A program made the translations under genes and the position numbers. A stretch of DNA of 64,000 bases from Leptospira noguchii serovar Panama str. CZ214 (lineage in GTDB: Bacteria; Spirochaetota; Leptospiria; Leptospirales; Leptospiraceae), in the NCBI RefSeq assembly GCF_000306255.2, contig NZ_AKWY02000021.1, positions 338,001 through 402,000 of the forward strand, written 5' to 3'. Shown here one piece after another: positions 42,141-58,949 of this stretch. Position 1 is the stretch's first letter. Each line of letters begins with the position of its first letter. The notes beneath the pieces were generated by a model, which saw only the letters and a program-made list of their open reading frames with translations, made no database searches and was not told where the DNA came from.

Positions 42141-42168
42141 TCAATGCAACAGCAACATTGAGTTTTTT
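42141..42168 (+). terminator. Candidate intrinsic terminator after the lnt operon
   Basis: TCAATG pairs with CATTGA across a 9-base loop and is followed by GTTTTTT. A 6-bp stem, 45 bp after the stop codon of the exonuclease gene. Confidence 0.5.
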
Positions 42169-42476
42169 ATTCACCAAATTTTTTTACACTGAATTACTAA
42201 ATATTCAATATTACTACTATTTAGTAGACTACACATGAAATTCTGTCCTTAACAGGAATTCGTTTTTACATTTATAGTATTTTATTGTGTAGGGATCAGT
42301 AATAAACAGTTTGATGGTACAATTAAAACCATAAAATTGATAAACGACATTCAGAGCAAAATTCAAAAAACAGAAAGTATATAGAATAAACGAGTTCTAA
42401 AGAAAAAAACATAGCCAACCACTAAGGCTTTTTCCAATTTAGTATTTTCAAAAATGAATTTGGACTTCTTTACTCT

Positions 42477-43472
42477 ATGAATATAAACCCTGCTCAATAC
42501 ATGAATTTCTTACGGAAAATGTTTTACATTCTTATTTTTTGTATCTTTCCTTTTACCGTATTATCTCAAACGAAAAACCCAGATAGACAAGAATCGATTC
42601 CACTCGCACAGATCCATCTAGAAACGAAAACGGATCCAAATCTAAAACAAACACCTAGGAGAGTAGATCAAAGGAAAGGCACTTGGAGCTTTCAATGGGG
42701 TTACAATCGAGATTCTTATACACAGAGCGATATTTCTTTCCACGGTCCCGGATATAATTTCACTTTAAAAGACGTGGTTGCAAAAGATAAACCGGAAAAA
42801 TTCAATCCTTCCGTTTATCTGAATCCTAGTCTTTGGGAAATTCCGCAATACAACTTCCGTCTGACTTATTATTTTTCAGATAAATTTTTTGTCGCGTTTG
42901 GCCAGGATCACATGAAGTATGTAATGAGCCGTGGACAAGCCGCCAATATTTACGGTTATATAGATCCACTTGTCATTCAAAAAGCTCATTTTGCAACTTC
43001 TCCCGAATCTTCTGTTTATCTTTATTTATTTCCGGACGCGTATAAAAAATGGGAAGGTTATCACAATGGAGAAACCGTCAACATAACTCCTGACTTTTTA
43101 AAATTCGAACATACGGACGGATTGAATTTTCTTTATTTAGACTTAGGCTTTATTCAACCTATATGGGTTTCGTCTAACGGAGAAAATGCGCTCAGTTTTG
43201 TTTCGTCTATAGGTGGTGGTCCTATCATTTGCAGAAGTGACGTTCGCCTTTTCGGAGAAGGAAAAAACAACCATTTTCATACTTCCGGTTACGGAGTTTC
43301 GGGTTACGTAGCCACTCGTGCGGATATATTCCGATCCGTTTTTTTTGAATTCGGTGGCAAAGGGGGATACATTGACCTTCCGAATATTTTTACGAACGGA
43401 CATTCCAAAGATAGGGCAAGTCAAAACTTCGGATTTTTAGAATTGGTTGTTTTCGGTGGGGTAAATTTCTAA
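42477..43472 (+). CDS. Probable outer membrane beta-barrel protein, unknown function
   Basis: 331 residues with a signal sequence (an inner ATG at residue 9 or 15 is also possible; the hydrophobic core FYILIFCIFPFTVLS ends near 30). The mature part alternates polar and aromatic residues, with strands such as NFRLTYYFSDKFFVAFGQDH, and closes with the Phe-terminal VFGGVNF expected of barrel proteins. I recognise no named family. Separate transcription unit with a weak upstream ribosome site. Confidence 0.7.
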   Translation: MNINPAQYMNFLRKMFYILIFCIFPFTVLSQTKNPDRQESIPLAQIHLETKTDPNLKQTPRRVDQRKGTWSFQWGYNRDSYTQSDISFHGPGYNFTLKDVVAKDKPEKFNPSVYLNPSLWEIPQYNFRLTYYFSDKFFVAFGQDHMKYVMSRGQAANIYGYIDPLVIQKAHFATSPESSVYLYLFPDAYKKWEGYHNGETVNITPDFLKFEHTDGLNFLYLDLGFIQPIWVSSNGENALSFVSSIGGGPIICRSDVRLFGEGKNNHFHTSGYGVSGYVATRADIFRSVFFEFGGKGGYIDLPNIFTNGHSKDRASQNFGFLELVVFGGVNF

Positions 43473-43804
43473 GAGTTTGTCCCAAAAACGTTCAATACGA
43501 CGGTTTCTGTAGGAACTACTATATTTTATTGAAAATTCACAAAAATTCATTCTAAGATTTTTGGACAAGTTCAAAAGTGTGGTCGATCAGATTCAATTTC
43601 CGTAAAATCGTCGTTTGGTGGCTGAGTAAAATAGATAGCCTGTTTCGGATTTTAGAATTCCGACAAATAACATTTTCAAGTTCGTAAGAGTCCCACAATT
43701 TAAATTACATTATAAATTTTTAAACATTTACTCTTCGTAATTAAATTCCTAGATTTACAGTTATTGAGACAAACTCTTACAACTCGAAAGCATGAAAATA
43801 ATAC
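43473..43804. other. Intergenic with fragments of family A
   Basis: Contains TTTAAATTACATTATAAATT, then TTTTTAAACATTTACTC around 43700-43730, a partial A repeat. No gene is seen. Confidence 0.45.
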
Positions 43805-44065
43805 TTAACGTGAGTTCGACGTAAGAAAATCTGGGCGAATCCAGTTCCCCACTGGCAGCCAGACCGGACTCTGGTTAATAAATTACATATAGAAAACTTT
43901 ATATAATAATCTTCTTTAGTTTCAATATAGAACGCGATCCATAGAGAGCGTTCTGCTGAGTTTAACGCGATCTGTCGAGCGACCATAGAAGCGAGACGCT
44001 GAGTTTGAGAAGCGCGGCTTAAGTTCAACGCATCGATCTTTCGCGTATGTCGAATTCACATTTAA
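43805..44065 (-). repeat. Family C element, inverted, near-complete
   Basis: Bounded on the left by TTAACGTGAGTTCGACGTAA and on the right by GTCGAATTCACATTTAA, an inverted pair. The core carries CCAGACCGGACTCTGG (palindromic), GAACGCGATCCATAGAGAGC and GAGCGACCATAGAAGCGAGA. Spurious short reading frames arise inside it. Confidence 0.65.
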
Positions 44066-44156
44066 ATAGGTGCGTAATAAGAAATTTCTTTTGGTTCCTG
44101 ATCGGATCCTTTTTATGAAAGAATTAGAATTCTTTTATATTGAATCTGAATGATTT

Positions 44157-44687
44157 TTATTCTTTTAGGTAGTATGGGTATTTGTCTGTCATTGGGTTTG
44201 GTTCAAATTGTAATTCTCTTGAAATGAGATTTTGTCTCCTGTTGATCTTCCAAGTCATTTCGTAAGTCCAGTGAAAGCTAGGAACTCCCCGGTTTAAACT
44301 TTTCACAAAAAAATCCTCTTTTCCACCAAGGTCCTCCAGCCAAAGCATGTAATTAAAAAGATAACACCTCGAAACCCCATGAGCTGCAGCTAACACGCCT
44401 AAAGTCGCCCAAACACCAGTATGAACTCGAATACTAAACTTTTTCATTTTACCAACGTCCCGATTGTATTTGATTTTACCCGCCCGGTTATGAAGGCGTT
44501 TCATAGAAGCGATTTGCTTAGAATATTTTCTCAATAGAAAAGGGAGTTTGCTCCGAAGGGCTTTTCTTTCCTGAAGATTCAAACGATTCCAATAAACATC
44601 TGGAACTAAAAGAGAATCTGTACCAACAGAACCTTCTACCAAAGTAGACTCAATTTTTTGACCGTCATCCAATAAAAGAATGTCCAT
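44157..44687 (-). CDS. DUF1564 family protein (Leptospira paralogue family)
   Basis: 176 residues, basic, no membrane segments. It resembles the DUF1564 proteins that occur in many copies in pathogenic Leptospira: an N-terminal acidic stretch, LLVPDVYWNRLNLQERKALR (~26-45), a basic middle (KIKYNRDVGKMKKFSIRVH) and HGVSRCYLFNYMLWLED (~103-119). The basic middle and helical end suggest a small DNA-binding-like fold, but no function is established. Surrounded by C and A repeats. Confidence 0.75.
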   Translation of the reverse strand: MDILLLDDGQKIESTLVEGSVGTDSLLVPDVYWNRLNLQERKALRSKLPFLLRKYSKQIASMKRLHNRAGKIKYNRDVGKMKKFSIRVHTGVWATLGVLAAAHGVSRCYLFNYMLWLEDLGGKEDFFVKSLNRGVPSFHWTYEMTWKINRRQNLISRELQFEPNPMTDKYPYYLKE

Positions 44688-45271
44688 ACCAGAAACGGTT
44701 CTTAGAACTTTCCAAGCAGAACGGTTTATAGAAAAAATTTTAACGTGACGACATAAGAAAATTTTACCGAATAAAAAAACTCAATACAACTTGGTCGCGT
44801 TAACTAAAGCATTTCACGTCCTGAATGCCGATCCTTAGAAAGACATTGTCAAGTTTTACGGATCGTTCGAGTACTCAATCTAACTCAACATAAATCGTTC
44901 AAAGAAACTAAAGCGTCTCACTCCCTATCATAACCTTAACCACAAACATTTGGATCTCAATATAAATCTGTCGGAATTACGACAAAATCCTCTGTAAAAC
45001 TTACACTCTGCAACGTGATCCATAGAGAGCGTTGCATAAGTTTTCTCTATCAGAAAAACATACTTTTTGCAAGTAAAAAGACTCATCCTGTTGAAACACT
45101 TGAAAAATGTGCGTTGATTCTAAAATCAACTTCAACTATGGGATTGGTTATTCTCCCTACAAGTCGCTCTGGAAACTCAGCAAAACGCTCACTATGGGTC
45201 GCGTTTTAGGTCGTTCGACGGATCACAACATAATAATCGTCTTCGCGTTATATCGAACTCACGTTAAATGA
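44688..45271. repeat. Repeat-rich intergenic with degraded C-type pieces
   Basis: GATCCATAGAGAGCGTTGCA near 45018 and TCGAACTCACGTTAAA near 45254 are pieces of family C. The stretch TTCTCTATCAGAAAAACATA (~45040) reappears inverted near 60975. No gene is seen. Confidence 0.45.
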
Positions 45272-45387
45272 AAATCGCCAAACATTTACTTTTCGTATGA
45301 GTTCCCACATTTTAGAAATTGATCCATAACGTTCAGATCTAAACTTTTTTCAGAAAAATGAATTCTTTACGCTCTGCTCACGTTAAA
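45272..45387 (+). repeat. Partial family A element
   Basis: Right half of an A element: AAACATTTACTTTTCGTATG, then TTTTTTCAGAAAAATGAATT, ending TTTACGCTCTGCTCACGTTA. Confidence 0.55.
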
Positions 45388-45411
45388 ATACATTCCTAAC
45401 TTTATAAAGTT

Positions 45412-45849
45412 CTAATGTCCTGTAGAACCAAAACCGCTTGCGCCTCTTTCCGTCTGATCCGCAAACTCTGAGACCAACTCCCAATCCGCATACCAGGTTT
45501 TACGAATCAGTAATTGAGCAATTCTCATCCCGTGTTCAATTATAAAAGAAGAATCTCCTAAATTTAAAAGAGGAATCATCAATTCTCCTCTGTAATCGCT
45601 ATCGATGGTTCCAGGTGAATTTGGAATTAAAATTCTATTTTTTGTAGAGAAGCCAGATCTAGGTCTAATTTCAAAATGAAACTCTTGAGGAATAGCAAAA
45701 GAAAGACCTGTGGGAACTAATACAACTTTACCCGGTTCTATAATCAATTTAGAATCTAAACAAGCGTGAATATCATAACCAGCCGCCTGTTTTGTTTGTA
45801 ATAAAGGAAGTTCTGCGTTTGGTCTTAGTTTTTGTACAAAAATTTTCAT
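45412..45849 (-). CDS. dut: dUTP diphosphatase
   Basis: 145 residues, usual trimeric dUTPase length. All five motifs are visible: AAGYDIHA, RPRSGFSTKN, GTIDSDYRGEL, GMRIAQLLI and the C-terminal RGASGFGSTGH. Removes dUTP and provides dUMP. A single-gene unit among repeats. Confidence 0.95.
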   Translation of the reverse strand: MKIFVQKLRPNAELPLLQTKQAAGYDIHACLDSKLIIEPGKVVLVPTGLSFAIPQEFHFEIRPRSGFSTKNRILIPNSPGTIDSDYRGELMIPLLNLGDSSFIIEHGMRIAQLLIRKTWYADWELVSEFADQTERGASGFGSTGH

Positions 45850-45998
45850 AGATGAAAATACTCCATTTTTACCTTATAAAAAAATAGGAAAATATTTTAA
45901 AAAACTATTTCCGTTTTGAAAAAATCAGAAATAAAATGTACCGACTAATTTTTAGAACTCGTTCCAAAAAATTCAAAATTAGTCACATCCTGTTTACT

Positions 45999-46233
45999 AA
46001 CGTAAGTTCGGCGTAAGAAAATGAGAAAGGATTTTCCAAAAATGTGAGTCCCCACAATTTTAGAATTTGTTCGTAAAACCGCGATTTGCAGTAGTTCCCA
46101 CAAATTAAGTCACATTACAAATTTTTAAACATTTATTTTTTGTATGAGTTCCCACATTTTAAGAATTGATTAGAAAGTTTAGATCTTAACTTTTTTCAGA
46201 AAAATGAATTCCTTACGCCTGCTCGTGTTTATT
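45999..46233 (+). repeat. Family A element, best-preserved copy
   Basis: ~235 bp. Left end TAACGTAAGTTCGGCGTAAG; the right end contains GAATTCCTTACGCCTGCTCG and then TGTTTATTA. The core words occur in the same order as in the copy at 7548-7783. No coding capacity. It ends ~130 bp before the next gene. Confidence 0.65.
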
Positions 46234-46362
46234 AAATCGCAAAACGAGTAGTTCCTACATTTTTGTGTCTCGCTTCTATGGGCGCTCTCGACATCTTTAA
46301 AGCTAAGATTTTTCCTAAAAAAAGAGATTGTGTTCCTACAAAGGATCTATAGGAATTACAAC

Positions 46363-47319
46363 GTGAAACATGCAAAAACTAACCTATTGCTATTGGGAAC
46401 GCTTTTACTTAGCTCCCTATTCTTAAATCCTTTAAATTCCAACCCTACGTTAGGCGACTGCGAAGTATTTCCCGCCAATAATATCTGGAATACTCCCGTA
46501 GATACACTTCCTCTACATCCGTTTTCTGAATCCTACGTTCGAAGTATTGGAGCACAAAAAAAATTAAAAGCGGACTTTGGTTCCGGACTCTGGGAAGGAA
46601 TGCCGATCGGAATTCCATTTATACTAACGTCTGCTACAAATCCCGTTCCAGTATCTTTTGAATATACTGAGGAAAGTGAGCCCGGACCGTATCCAATTCC
46701 GCATAACGCTCCTATAGAAGGTGGAGAAACAAGCGACGGGGATAGACATGTTTTAGTCGTAGAACAAAAGACATGCAAATTATATGAATTGTATTCTGCA
46801 AGGAAAAAAGGAAAATCTTGGACTGCTGTATCTGGTGCGGTTTTTGATTTAAAATCTAATCAACTCCGTCCAATTAACTGGACTTCTGCGGACGCAGCCG
46901 GATTGCCTATTTTACCCGGTTTAGTCAGATACGAAGAAATAGCCTCCGGAGAAATCAAACACGCAATTAGATTCACCGCTAAAAAAACACAAAAAGCGTA
47001 TCTCTGGCCCGCTCGTCATTACGCTTCTAAAATCACGGATAAAAACGTTCCACCAATGGGAACCCGTTTCCGTTTGAAAGCGAGTTTTAACATAGACGGG
47101 TTTAGCAAAGAAAATCAAGTAATCCTACGCGCATTAAAAAAATATGGAATGATACTTGCCGACAATGGATCAGATTGGTTTTTATCCGGAGCCCCAAACG
47201 AAAAATGGAACAATGACCAACTTCATAAACTAGGTAAAGTTTTAGGAGATCAGTTCGAAGCGGTAGATTCAGAAAGTTTAATGATGTCTGTAGATTCCGG
47301 AGAAGCCAAACAAAACTAA
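46363..47319 (+). CDS. Secreted protein of an unnamed conserved family
   Basis: 318 residues from a GTG at 46363 with AGGA 8 bases upstream; the frame is also open 11 codons earlier. A signal peptide (LLLLGTLLLSSLFLN core) is followed by a single conserved domain with recognisable blocks: ANNIWNTPVDTLPLHPFS, ESEPGPYPIPHNAPIEGG, GDRHVLVVE and NWTSADAAGLPILPGLVRYE, then WPARHYAS and YGMILADNGSDWFLSGAP. I have seen this pattern as a hypothetical secreted protein in diverse bacteria, with no assigned activity. The His and Asp in the last two blocks are possible active-site residues. Confidence 0.75.
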   Translation: MKHAKTNLLLLGTLLLSSLFLNPLNSNPTLGDCEVFPANNIWNTPVDTLPLHPFSESYVRSIGAQKKLKADFGSGLWEGMPIGIPFILTSATNPVPVSFEYTEESEPGPYPIPHNAPIEGGETSDGDRHVLVVEQKTCKLYELYSARKKGKSWTAVSGAVFDLKSNQLRPINWTSADAAGLPILPGLVRYEEIASGEIKHAIRFTAKKTQKAYLWPARHYASKITDKNVPPMGTRFRLKASFNIDGFSKENQVILRALKKYGMILADNGSDWFLSGAPNEKWNNDQLHKLGKVLGDQFEAVDSESLMMSVDSGEAKQN

Positions 47320-47900
47320 CTACTCATCCCTATAAAAATACTTGGGTAACATAAAGTGACGTGAGTTCTATATAAGAATATTAGAAAAAATTTTCTAAAA
47401 GTAAGAGTTCCCACAATTTTAGAATTTGTTCATAAAATCGGATTTAGAGTAGTTCTCACATAACTTTACATACAAACACTAAGCTTGTATGAATTTCTAC
47501 ACTTGAATTTGAATATTAGAAATTCAAGTGTTATAAACTTCTATTTTTTAAATTGTGGTAGTTTCCACATTTTAGGAATCCATCTATAAAATTCAAATCC
47601 CAACTTTTTAAAGAAGGTATAAAAATAATACCAAGTTATTAACGGTCGAATTTAGGAAGCAAAACGATACTTAAAAAATAACGCAAATGCGGCCATTTTA
47701 GAGCAGGACCAAAACATTCAAATTATTGAAACAATTTAACCCAAGTATTCTATTTATACGCCCGAGTAGTAAAAGTTCCAGATCAATTTTATCAAAGACG
47801 TGACGTTTTCAATCAATTGTATTTAACACTAATTGATTGGCTTTTTGAAGTAGATCTCACATTTTAAGTTTTGAAATAAGTTCATCATTAAGTATTATTT
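47320..47900. other. Repeat-derived intergenic DNA
   Basis: A degraded A copy spans ~47357-47616 (ACGTGAGTTCTATATAAG at the left). An inverted E copy at ~47617-47652 (TATAAAAATAATACC) follows. No gene is seen. Confidence 0.45.
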
Positions 47901-48046
<146 letters not shown>

Positions 48047-48101
48047 TTTTATGTATCCGAATAGTAAGTAACGCAGTAAAACTAAAATAATTACCGAATA
48101 T

Positions 48102-49226
48102 TCAAACTAACGCATTTGTTAAAGAATTATGAAAATGAAATATACCAGGTTCTAAAGAACTAGGTTGAATCCATTCATTTTGTAGAATACCAGCTTGAAT
48201 TTCCGGTGCTAATCCTAAATCTTCCGAAGTGGTACGAAAGAAAAATTCTCGATTTTCTTCCCAAAAACGTATAGTACGAGAAGACTTAGGTTTTTCTGGA
48301 ATTAGAATTGCTCTCAGACAAAAAGTACGATTTGGTGAAATCGGTTGAAACTGAATTATTCCGAAATGATCTCTAAAAAGAATAAGAATCGTAGATGGAA
48401 AAAGAAAATAAGTGATGATTAGATCCTTTCGAGTTGGTATAGAAGTATTCTTATAACTTCGGTTGGGAATTAGAATTCTTGCATGTTCTCCGATCGAATC
48501 CAGAATAGAAACGTTTTTTTCGACCACGGGTGCTACCGAATTTTTATGAACCGTAGAAATGTGATAAGACTCCAAAAAGATCTCTACTCCTATTTTCCAG
48601 TTATATGTTCCTTCCTCTGATTGAATTGCAAAAGGAACATATGAATCCAATTCGTAAACGTTCCATTCTTCCAAAATTGATGAAAGTGAATCTAAGACGT
48701 TTTTAGTAAAACCGGAAAAGATCAGCCCCGCTTTTTCAAGAATAGGAAAGGAATAAAGTTTCTCTTGAATGGTTTCACATCCTTTAGTTAATAAATCCCC
48801 GTCTAAATCATAAGTCCACGAATGATAAGGACATACAATTTTATTAATCGAACCAGCTTTTCCTCCAGGAATAAGTCTTGTTCCACGATGTAGACAAGAG
48901 TTTCTATACAACCGTAAATTTTTATTCTCATTTCTTAAAACAAACCATTCACGATCTAAAAATTTTCCGGAAATAAAATCACCTGGATTACGAACTTGAT
49001 CGCTAAAACTTACTAAATACGGACGTTTTTTAAGTAGATCCAATTCTTGTAGAAAGGTAGTAGCACATTGATACCGATTCGTTAAAAATTTAGCTTGAGA
49101 AGATGTTCGAAGAAATTCCATTTCGGGAAGTCCGATTTCACATTGCTTTCGAAGTCTGTCCAAAATCGTATCCGAAAAAGGTAAAACTTTCGGTCTTTGG
49201 TTTTTTTTCGTATTAATTTTAGACAT
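48102..49226 (-). CDS. Rieske [2Fe-2S] oxygenase alpha-subunit-like protein
   Basis: 374 residues. Rieske centre: C111-x-H113 in SCLHRGTRL and C132-x-x-H135 in VCPYHSWTYD. The mononuclear iron site resembles ring-hydroxylating oxygenases: EIFLESYHISTVH places H222 and H227. It is a single-component-looking gene without a ferredoxin, reductase or beta subunit nearby, so electron partners must come from elsewhere. Substrate unknown. Repeat elements lie on both sides. Confidence 0.8.
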   Translation of the reverse strand: MSKINTKKNQRPKVLPFSDTILDRLRKQCEIGLPEMEFLRTSSQAKFLTNRYQCATTFLQELDLLKKRPYLVSFSDQVRNPGDFISGKFLDREWFVLRNENKNLRLYRNSCLHRGTRLIPGGKAGSINKIVCPYHSWTYDLDGDLLTKGCETIQEKLYSFPILEKAGLIFSGFTKNVLDSLSSILEEWNVYELDSYVPFAIQSEEGTYNWKIGVEIFLESYHISTVHKNSVAPVVEKNVSILDSIGEHARILIPNRSYKNTSIPTRKDLIITYFLFPSTILILFRDHFGIIQFQPISPNRTFCLRAILIPEKPKSSRTIRFWEENREFFFRTTSEDLGLAPEIQAGILQNEWIQPSSLEPGIFHFHNSLTNALV

Positions 49227-49245
49227 GTTTTTGCCGCGTAATCAT

Positions 49246-49348
49246 TAGAGTTGTTGAAAAATTTCATAGTGACGATCAATAACACTGCTTCAATCGACCG
49301 TTTCCATTAAACAGAAACTAAGTGGCGATTCATTTTTCAACAACTCTG
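49246..49348. mobile_element. Family B palindromic element, copy 4
   Basis: Left end TAGAGTTGTTGAAAAATTTC, right end TTTTTCAACAACTCT. It begins only 20 bp upstream of the Rieske start codon, so it may lie in the promoter or leader. The remaining sequence to 49676 shows no gene. Confidence 0.65.
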
Positions 49349-49676
49349 TTATACTAATTTCAAGAATCAATTTTTGAGAACAATCAGTGTTAAACAAAAT
49401 AAATTCTGTTTTTTAGTAGAAGACGAAATTCGATTTTAAAAAACAGAATTTTTTAATTTACGAATATTCTATCTTTTGAATAAAATCTACAACCAAAAAT
49501 TAAGATTTAAGATCCCAGATTAATTCCTATTTTATCATCTGCTTATAAAATAGGAATCATCTGATTAGATTATAAACTCAAGTAAATTAAGAATCTATTA
49601 CATTGAACTTACATTAAAATTAGGTATAAATCATTTCTGTAAAAGTTCGCGATCTTCAAAAAAATGAAACGAATTT

Positions 49677-51686
<2,010 letters not shown>

Positions 51687-51819
51687 CGTATCACACCCAT
51701 CCCAAAATAAATTCTTTATAATAGTCTCTAAGGAGGCTTTTGCATTCCGATTGATTTCATAAAATCGAAATTTAAATCGTTTGCGGCTAACTCTGAGTGA
51801 AAATCAATTTTCGAGTCAA

Positions 51820-51891
51820 ATGATAATCAATTTTAGAATTCAATGAAAAACCTTTTTGAAAGAGTTTACTTATAACGGTTGATAATCATTC
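51820..51891 (+). promoter_or_regulatory. Two Fur/PerR-box-like palindromes upstream of hisZ
   Basis: ATGATAATCAATTT at ~51820 and TTGATAATCATTC at ~51879, 60 bases apart, both built on TGATAATCA as in Fur-family sites. They lie between the divergent fusion gene and hisZ. A single 9-mer motif occurs easily in AT-rich DNA, so this is weak. Confidence 0.3.
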
Positions 51892-51900
51892 GTTTGCACA

Positions 51901-51947
<47 letters not shown>

Positions 51948-51978
51948 CGTTTTGAACTGTATTATTGGAACTAAAGTT

Positions 51979-54331
<2,353 letters not shown>

Positions 54332-54365
54332 GAATCGAAGTTTTTTTAACCGTTTTTGATTGACC

Positions 54366-54388
54366 CACGATACTCGATAAATATCGTG
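54366..54388 (+). terminator. Weak hairpin after purA
   Basis: CACGATA pairs with TATCGTG around a 9-base loop, 35 bp after purA, but the following tract is not clearly T-rich. Could be a terminator or a processing site before the tRNAs. Confidence 0.3.
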
Positions 54389-54394
54389 TATTTC

Positions 54395-54482
<88 letters not shown>

Positions 54483-54493
54483 AAGTTCTTATT

Positions 54494-54569
<76 letters not shown>

Positions 54570-54761
54570 CCTCTCAATTTTTCTTTGTAAACCATCATTT
54601 CTGCAAACGTAAAAAGACTTTAAAAAAATCTAATTTTCTAAAACCTGCAAAAATTGAATCTTTAACACAAGAAATCAAAATCTCTTACTACATTCTGAAT
54701 ATAGAATATTCAAAAAAATTAAATATTATAGAAGCCCGTTTTTTCCATAAATAAAACTTAA

Positions 54762-55598
54762 TTACATCCCTAGGCGTTTTTTTAGATTTCGATTTTCTTC
54801 GATTAGATCTTTGATCTCTTTTTCTGTATATGCAAAAAGCCGATCCTGGGCTTCTAAAATCTTATCCAATTGAATTTCTTCAATATGAGAATAATTCAAT
54901 GCTTGTTCCGTTGCCTTTTTAAAATCAAGAGCGTCTTTTAATTCCTGGGTTTTCATAGAATCTAAGATCTCGGAAACTTTCAATCTTTCATGCAGAGCTA
55001 ATAATTCTTTGTTTTTGAGTTCATTAACTCTTTCCAAGGCCTTATTGATTTCTTCGTTGTTCTTTTTGACTTTGGATTCGAATTCTAAAATGGCTTGTAA
55101 TGCTTCGTTGGCTTTTGTTGCGTCCTTATATTCTTTTTGAGCGAGTTCAAAAACACCTTCAAAAAATCCTATGTTCGTCAAACAACTGTTACCGATTTCG
55201 TTTGCGGCGAGTTTATAAAATTCAGATTGAATGGTTCTATCCAATATAAGTCTTAAATTTCTAGGATGAACCGGATGTTCCAGCACTTCGATTTTACCAT
55301 TTTCAGGAACAATTCCATTGATCTTTTCCGCCTCATCGGAATAAATTATGATCAAACTGGCGTAGGGATGAAGTTCAAACTTTCTAATAAATTCTCTAAC
55401 CCTTTTCCATTCCTCTAAATTAACGGAAAGAAAGAAGATATGAATATCCGCTTTCAATAAATCGATGGCTCCTAAACCATCCAAAACCACTTTACTCAAC
55501 TCTATGTTTACGCGTGGATGTTTCCAAATTTGGATCGGGAATTCCTTCCCTGAAGTAATATGCCAAATGATCGCGTTTTTTTGACTCATTGTATTCAT
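54762..55598 (-). CDS. Pseudo-receiver domain with coiled-coil tail
   Basis: 278 residues. Residues 1-~130 have the alternating strand/helix pattern of a response-regulator receiver ([36 protein letters not shown]). However, the acidic pair, the phospho-acceptor Asp (here Ser in FFLSV) and the usual Lys before Pro (here His in LEHP) are all missing. Residues ~155-278 form a long coiled coil. It follows the LptF/LptG-like gene by 31 bp and miaB before it, so these three probably form one operon. A phosphorylation-independent scaffold is the simplest reading. Confidence 0.65.
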   Translation of the reverse strand: MNTMSQKNAIIWHITSGKEFPIQIWKHPRVNIELSKVVLDGLGAIDLLKADIHIFFLSVNLEEWKRVREFIRKFELHPYASLIIIYSDEAEKINGIVPENGKIEVLEHPVHPRNLRLILDRTIQSEFYKLAANEIGNSCLTNIGFFEGVFELAQKEYKDATKANEALQAILEFESKVKKNNEEINKALERVNELKNKELLALHERLKVSEILDSMKTQELKDALDFKKATEQALNYSHIEEIQLDKILEAQDRLFAYTEKEIKDLIEENRNLKKRLGM

Positions 55599-55629
55599 TC
55601 TAACACTAACCTGGAAAATAATTCCAGAT

Positions 55630-57500
<1,871 letters not shown>

Positions 57501-57504
<4 letters not shown>

Positions 57505-58850
57505 GCAAGGATCCTTCCTTTGAGGGTTGCGCTGGTTGCACTTTCGATTTGGACAGAAACCGTAGAACCGATCATACTGGAAGCGTTTGCCCCTTCGGGA
57601 AGAGGAAACACAGTCATTCTTCCGCACGGGGTTCTTCCACAGAGTTGTTTTTCCGACTTACGGGAAATGTTCTCAATTAAAATGGAATATACTCTTCCGA
57701 CCCGAGCGCGATTCTGTTCATGAGAAATTGAAGTTTGTAGATCTACCAGTTTCGTAAGTCTTGCAGATTTCACTTCTTCTGGAACGTTATCCGGAAGTTT
57801 TCTCTGAGCCATCGTTCCTTCTCTTTCAGAATATTTGAACATGAATGCCATATCAAACTGAACTTCGCGAACAACCGCAAGTGTATCCTCAAATTCTTCT
57901 TCCGTTTCGTTCGGAAAACCTACAATGATATCTGTCGTAATTCCTACATCAGGAACGATATTTCTAATTTCTTTGACTACGTCTAAAAATTCTTCCTTGG
58001 AATAAGAACGTTTCATTTCTTCCAGAACTCTAGTATTCCCCGCTTGTAAAGGAAGGTGGATGTTCGGACAAAAACGCGGATTCTCTGACATCAATTGAAG
58101 TAAATGAGTCGGAAAATCTTTCGGATGGGGAGAAGTAAAACGAATTCTCTCGATGGAAGTTTCATCCAAAAGCATCCGGATCAAACCGGCAAAATCCGTG
58201 TCTTGTTCTTTGTAGGAATTTACGTTTTGTCCAAGAAGAGTTATCTGACGAATTCCTTTTTGTACCAAATCTTGAACTTCACGAACGATACTTTTAGGAT
58301 CACGACTACGTTCCCTTCCTCGAGTATAAGGAACCACACAAAAAGTACAAAAATTATTACAACCTCTCATGATCGTAACGAATGCTTGGATTCCGTTGAC
58401 TACCCTAGGTTCTATTTCGTCGTAAGTTTCAATTTTAGAAAGACGGGTTAGAGAAATAGAATTTTCCCCTCCCCGAATTCTTTGGATGAGTTCTGGCAGA
58501 CTTCTATAATTGTCCGGTCCTACGACCAAGTCCAAAGGAAGTTCCTGATGAAAAAGATCGTCGCCCAAATTCTGAGCCATACAACCTAAAACCCCAATTA
58601 CCAGATTTGGATTTCTTTTTTTCAAATATCCTAAAGATTGAAGGCGATTATAAATCTTTGCATGAGCGTTTTCTCGAATCGCGCAAGTGTTTAAGAAAAT
58701 AATATCGGAACTCTCTGGGTCGGAAGAAGTAGAATACTCTGCATCTTTCATTAAACTGGAAACAATCCCAGAGTCATATTCATTCATCTGACAGCCATAA
58801 GTCTCGATATAGACTTTTCCTGACTTTTTTTCCTGTTCCAGAACGCTCAT
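57501..58850 (-). CDS. miaB: tRNA-2-methylthio-N6-dimethylallyladenosine synthase
   Basis: 449 residues, full length. N-terminal MTTase domain ([17 protein letters not shown]), radical-SAM cluster [24 protein letters not shown] (CxxxCxxC, ~152-175), PHPKDFP, and a C-terminal TRAM domain. Methylthiolates A37 in tRNAs reading UNN codons. The start is clear; divergent from the J-like gene at 58950. Confidence 0.95.
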
Positions 58851-58949
58851 AGAACTGAATTTCTGCTTGCAGGACGGACTGTAAAGGGGTTTTCCATAGA
58901 TAGGAAAACCAGTGTTTTTAGAAGTGAAACCCTACGTTCAAAAATCTTT

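Noticed and set aside
45015..45209. 64-codon frame in the 45 kb repeat zone
   Set aside because: Consists of family C sequence and shares its repeat with 60.9 kb.
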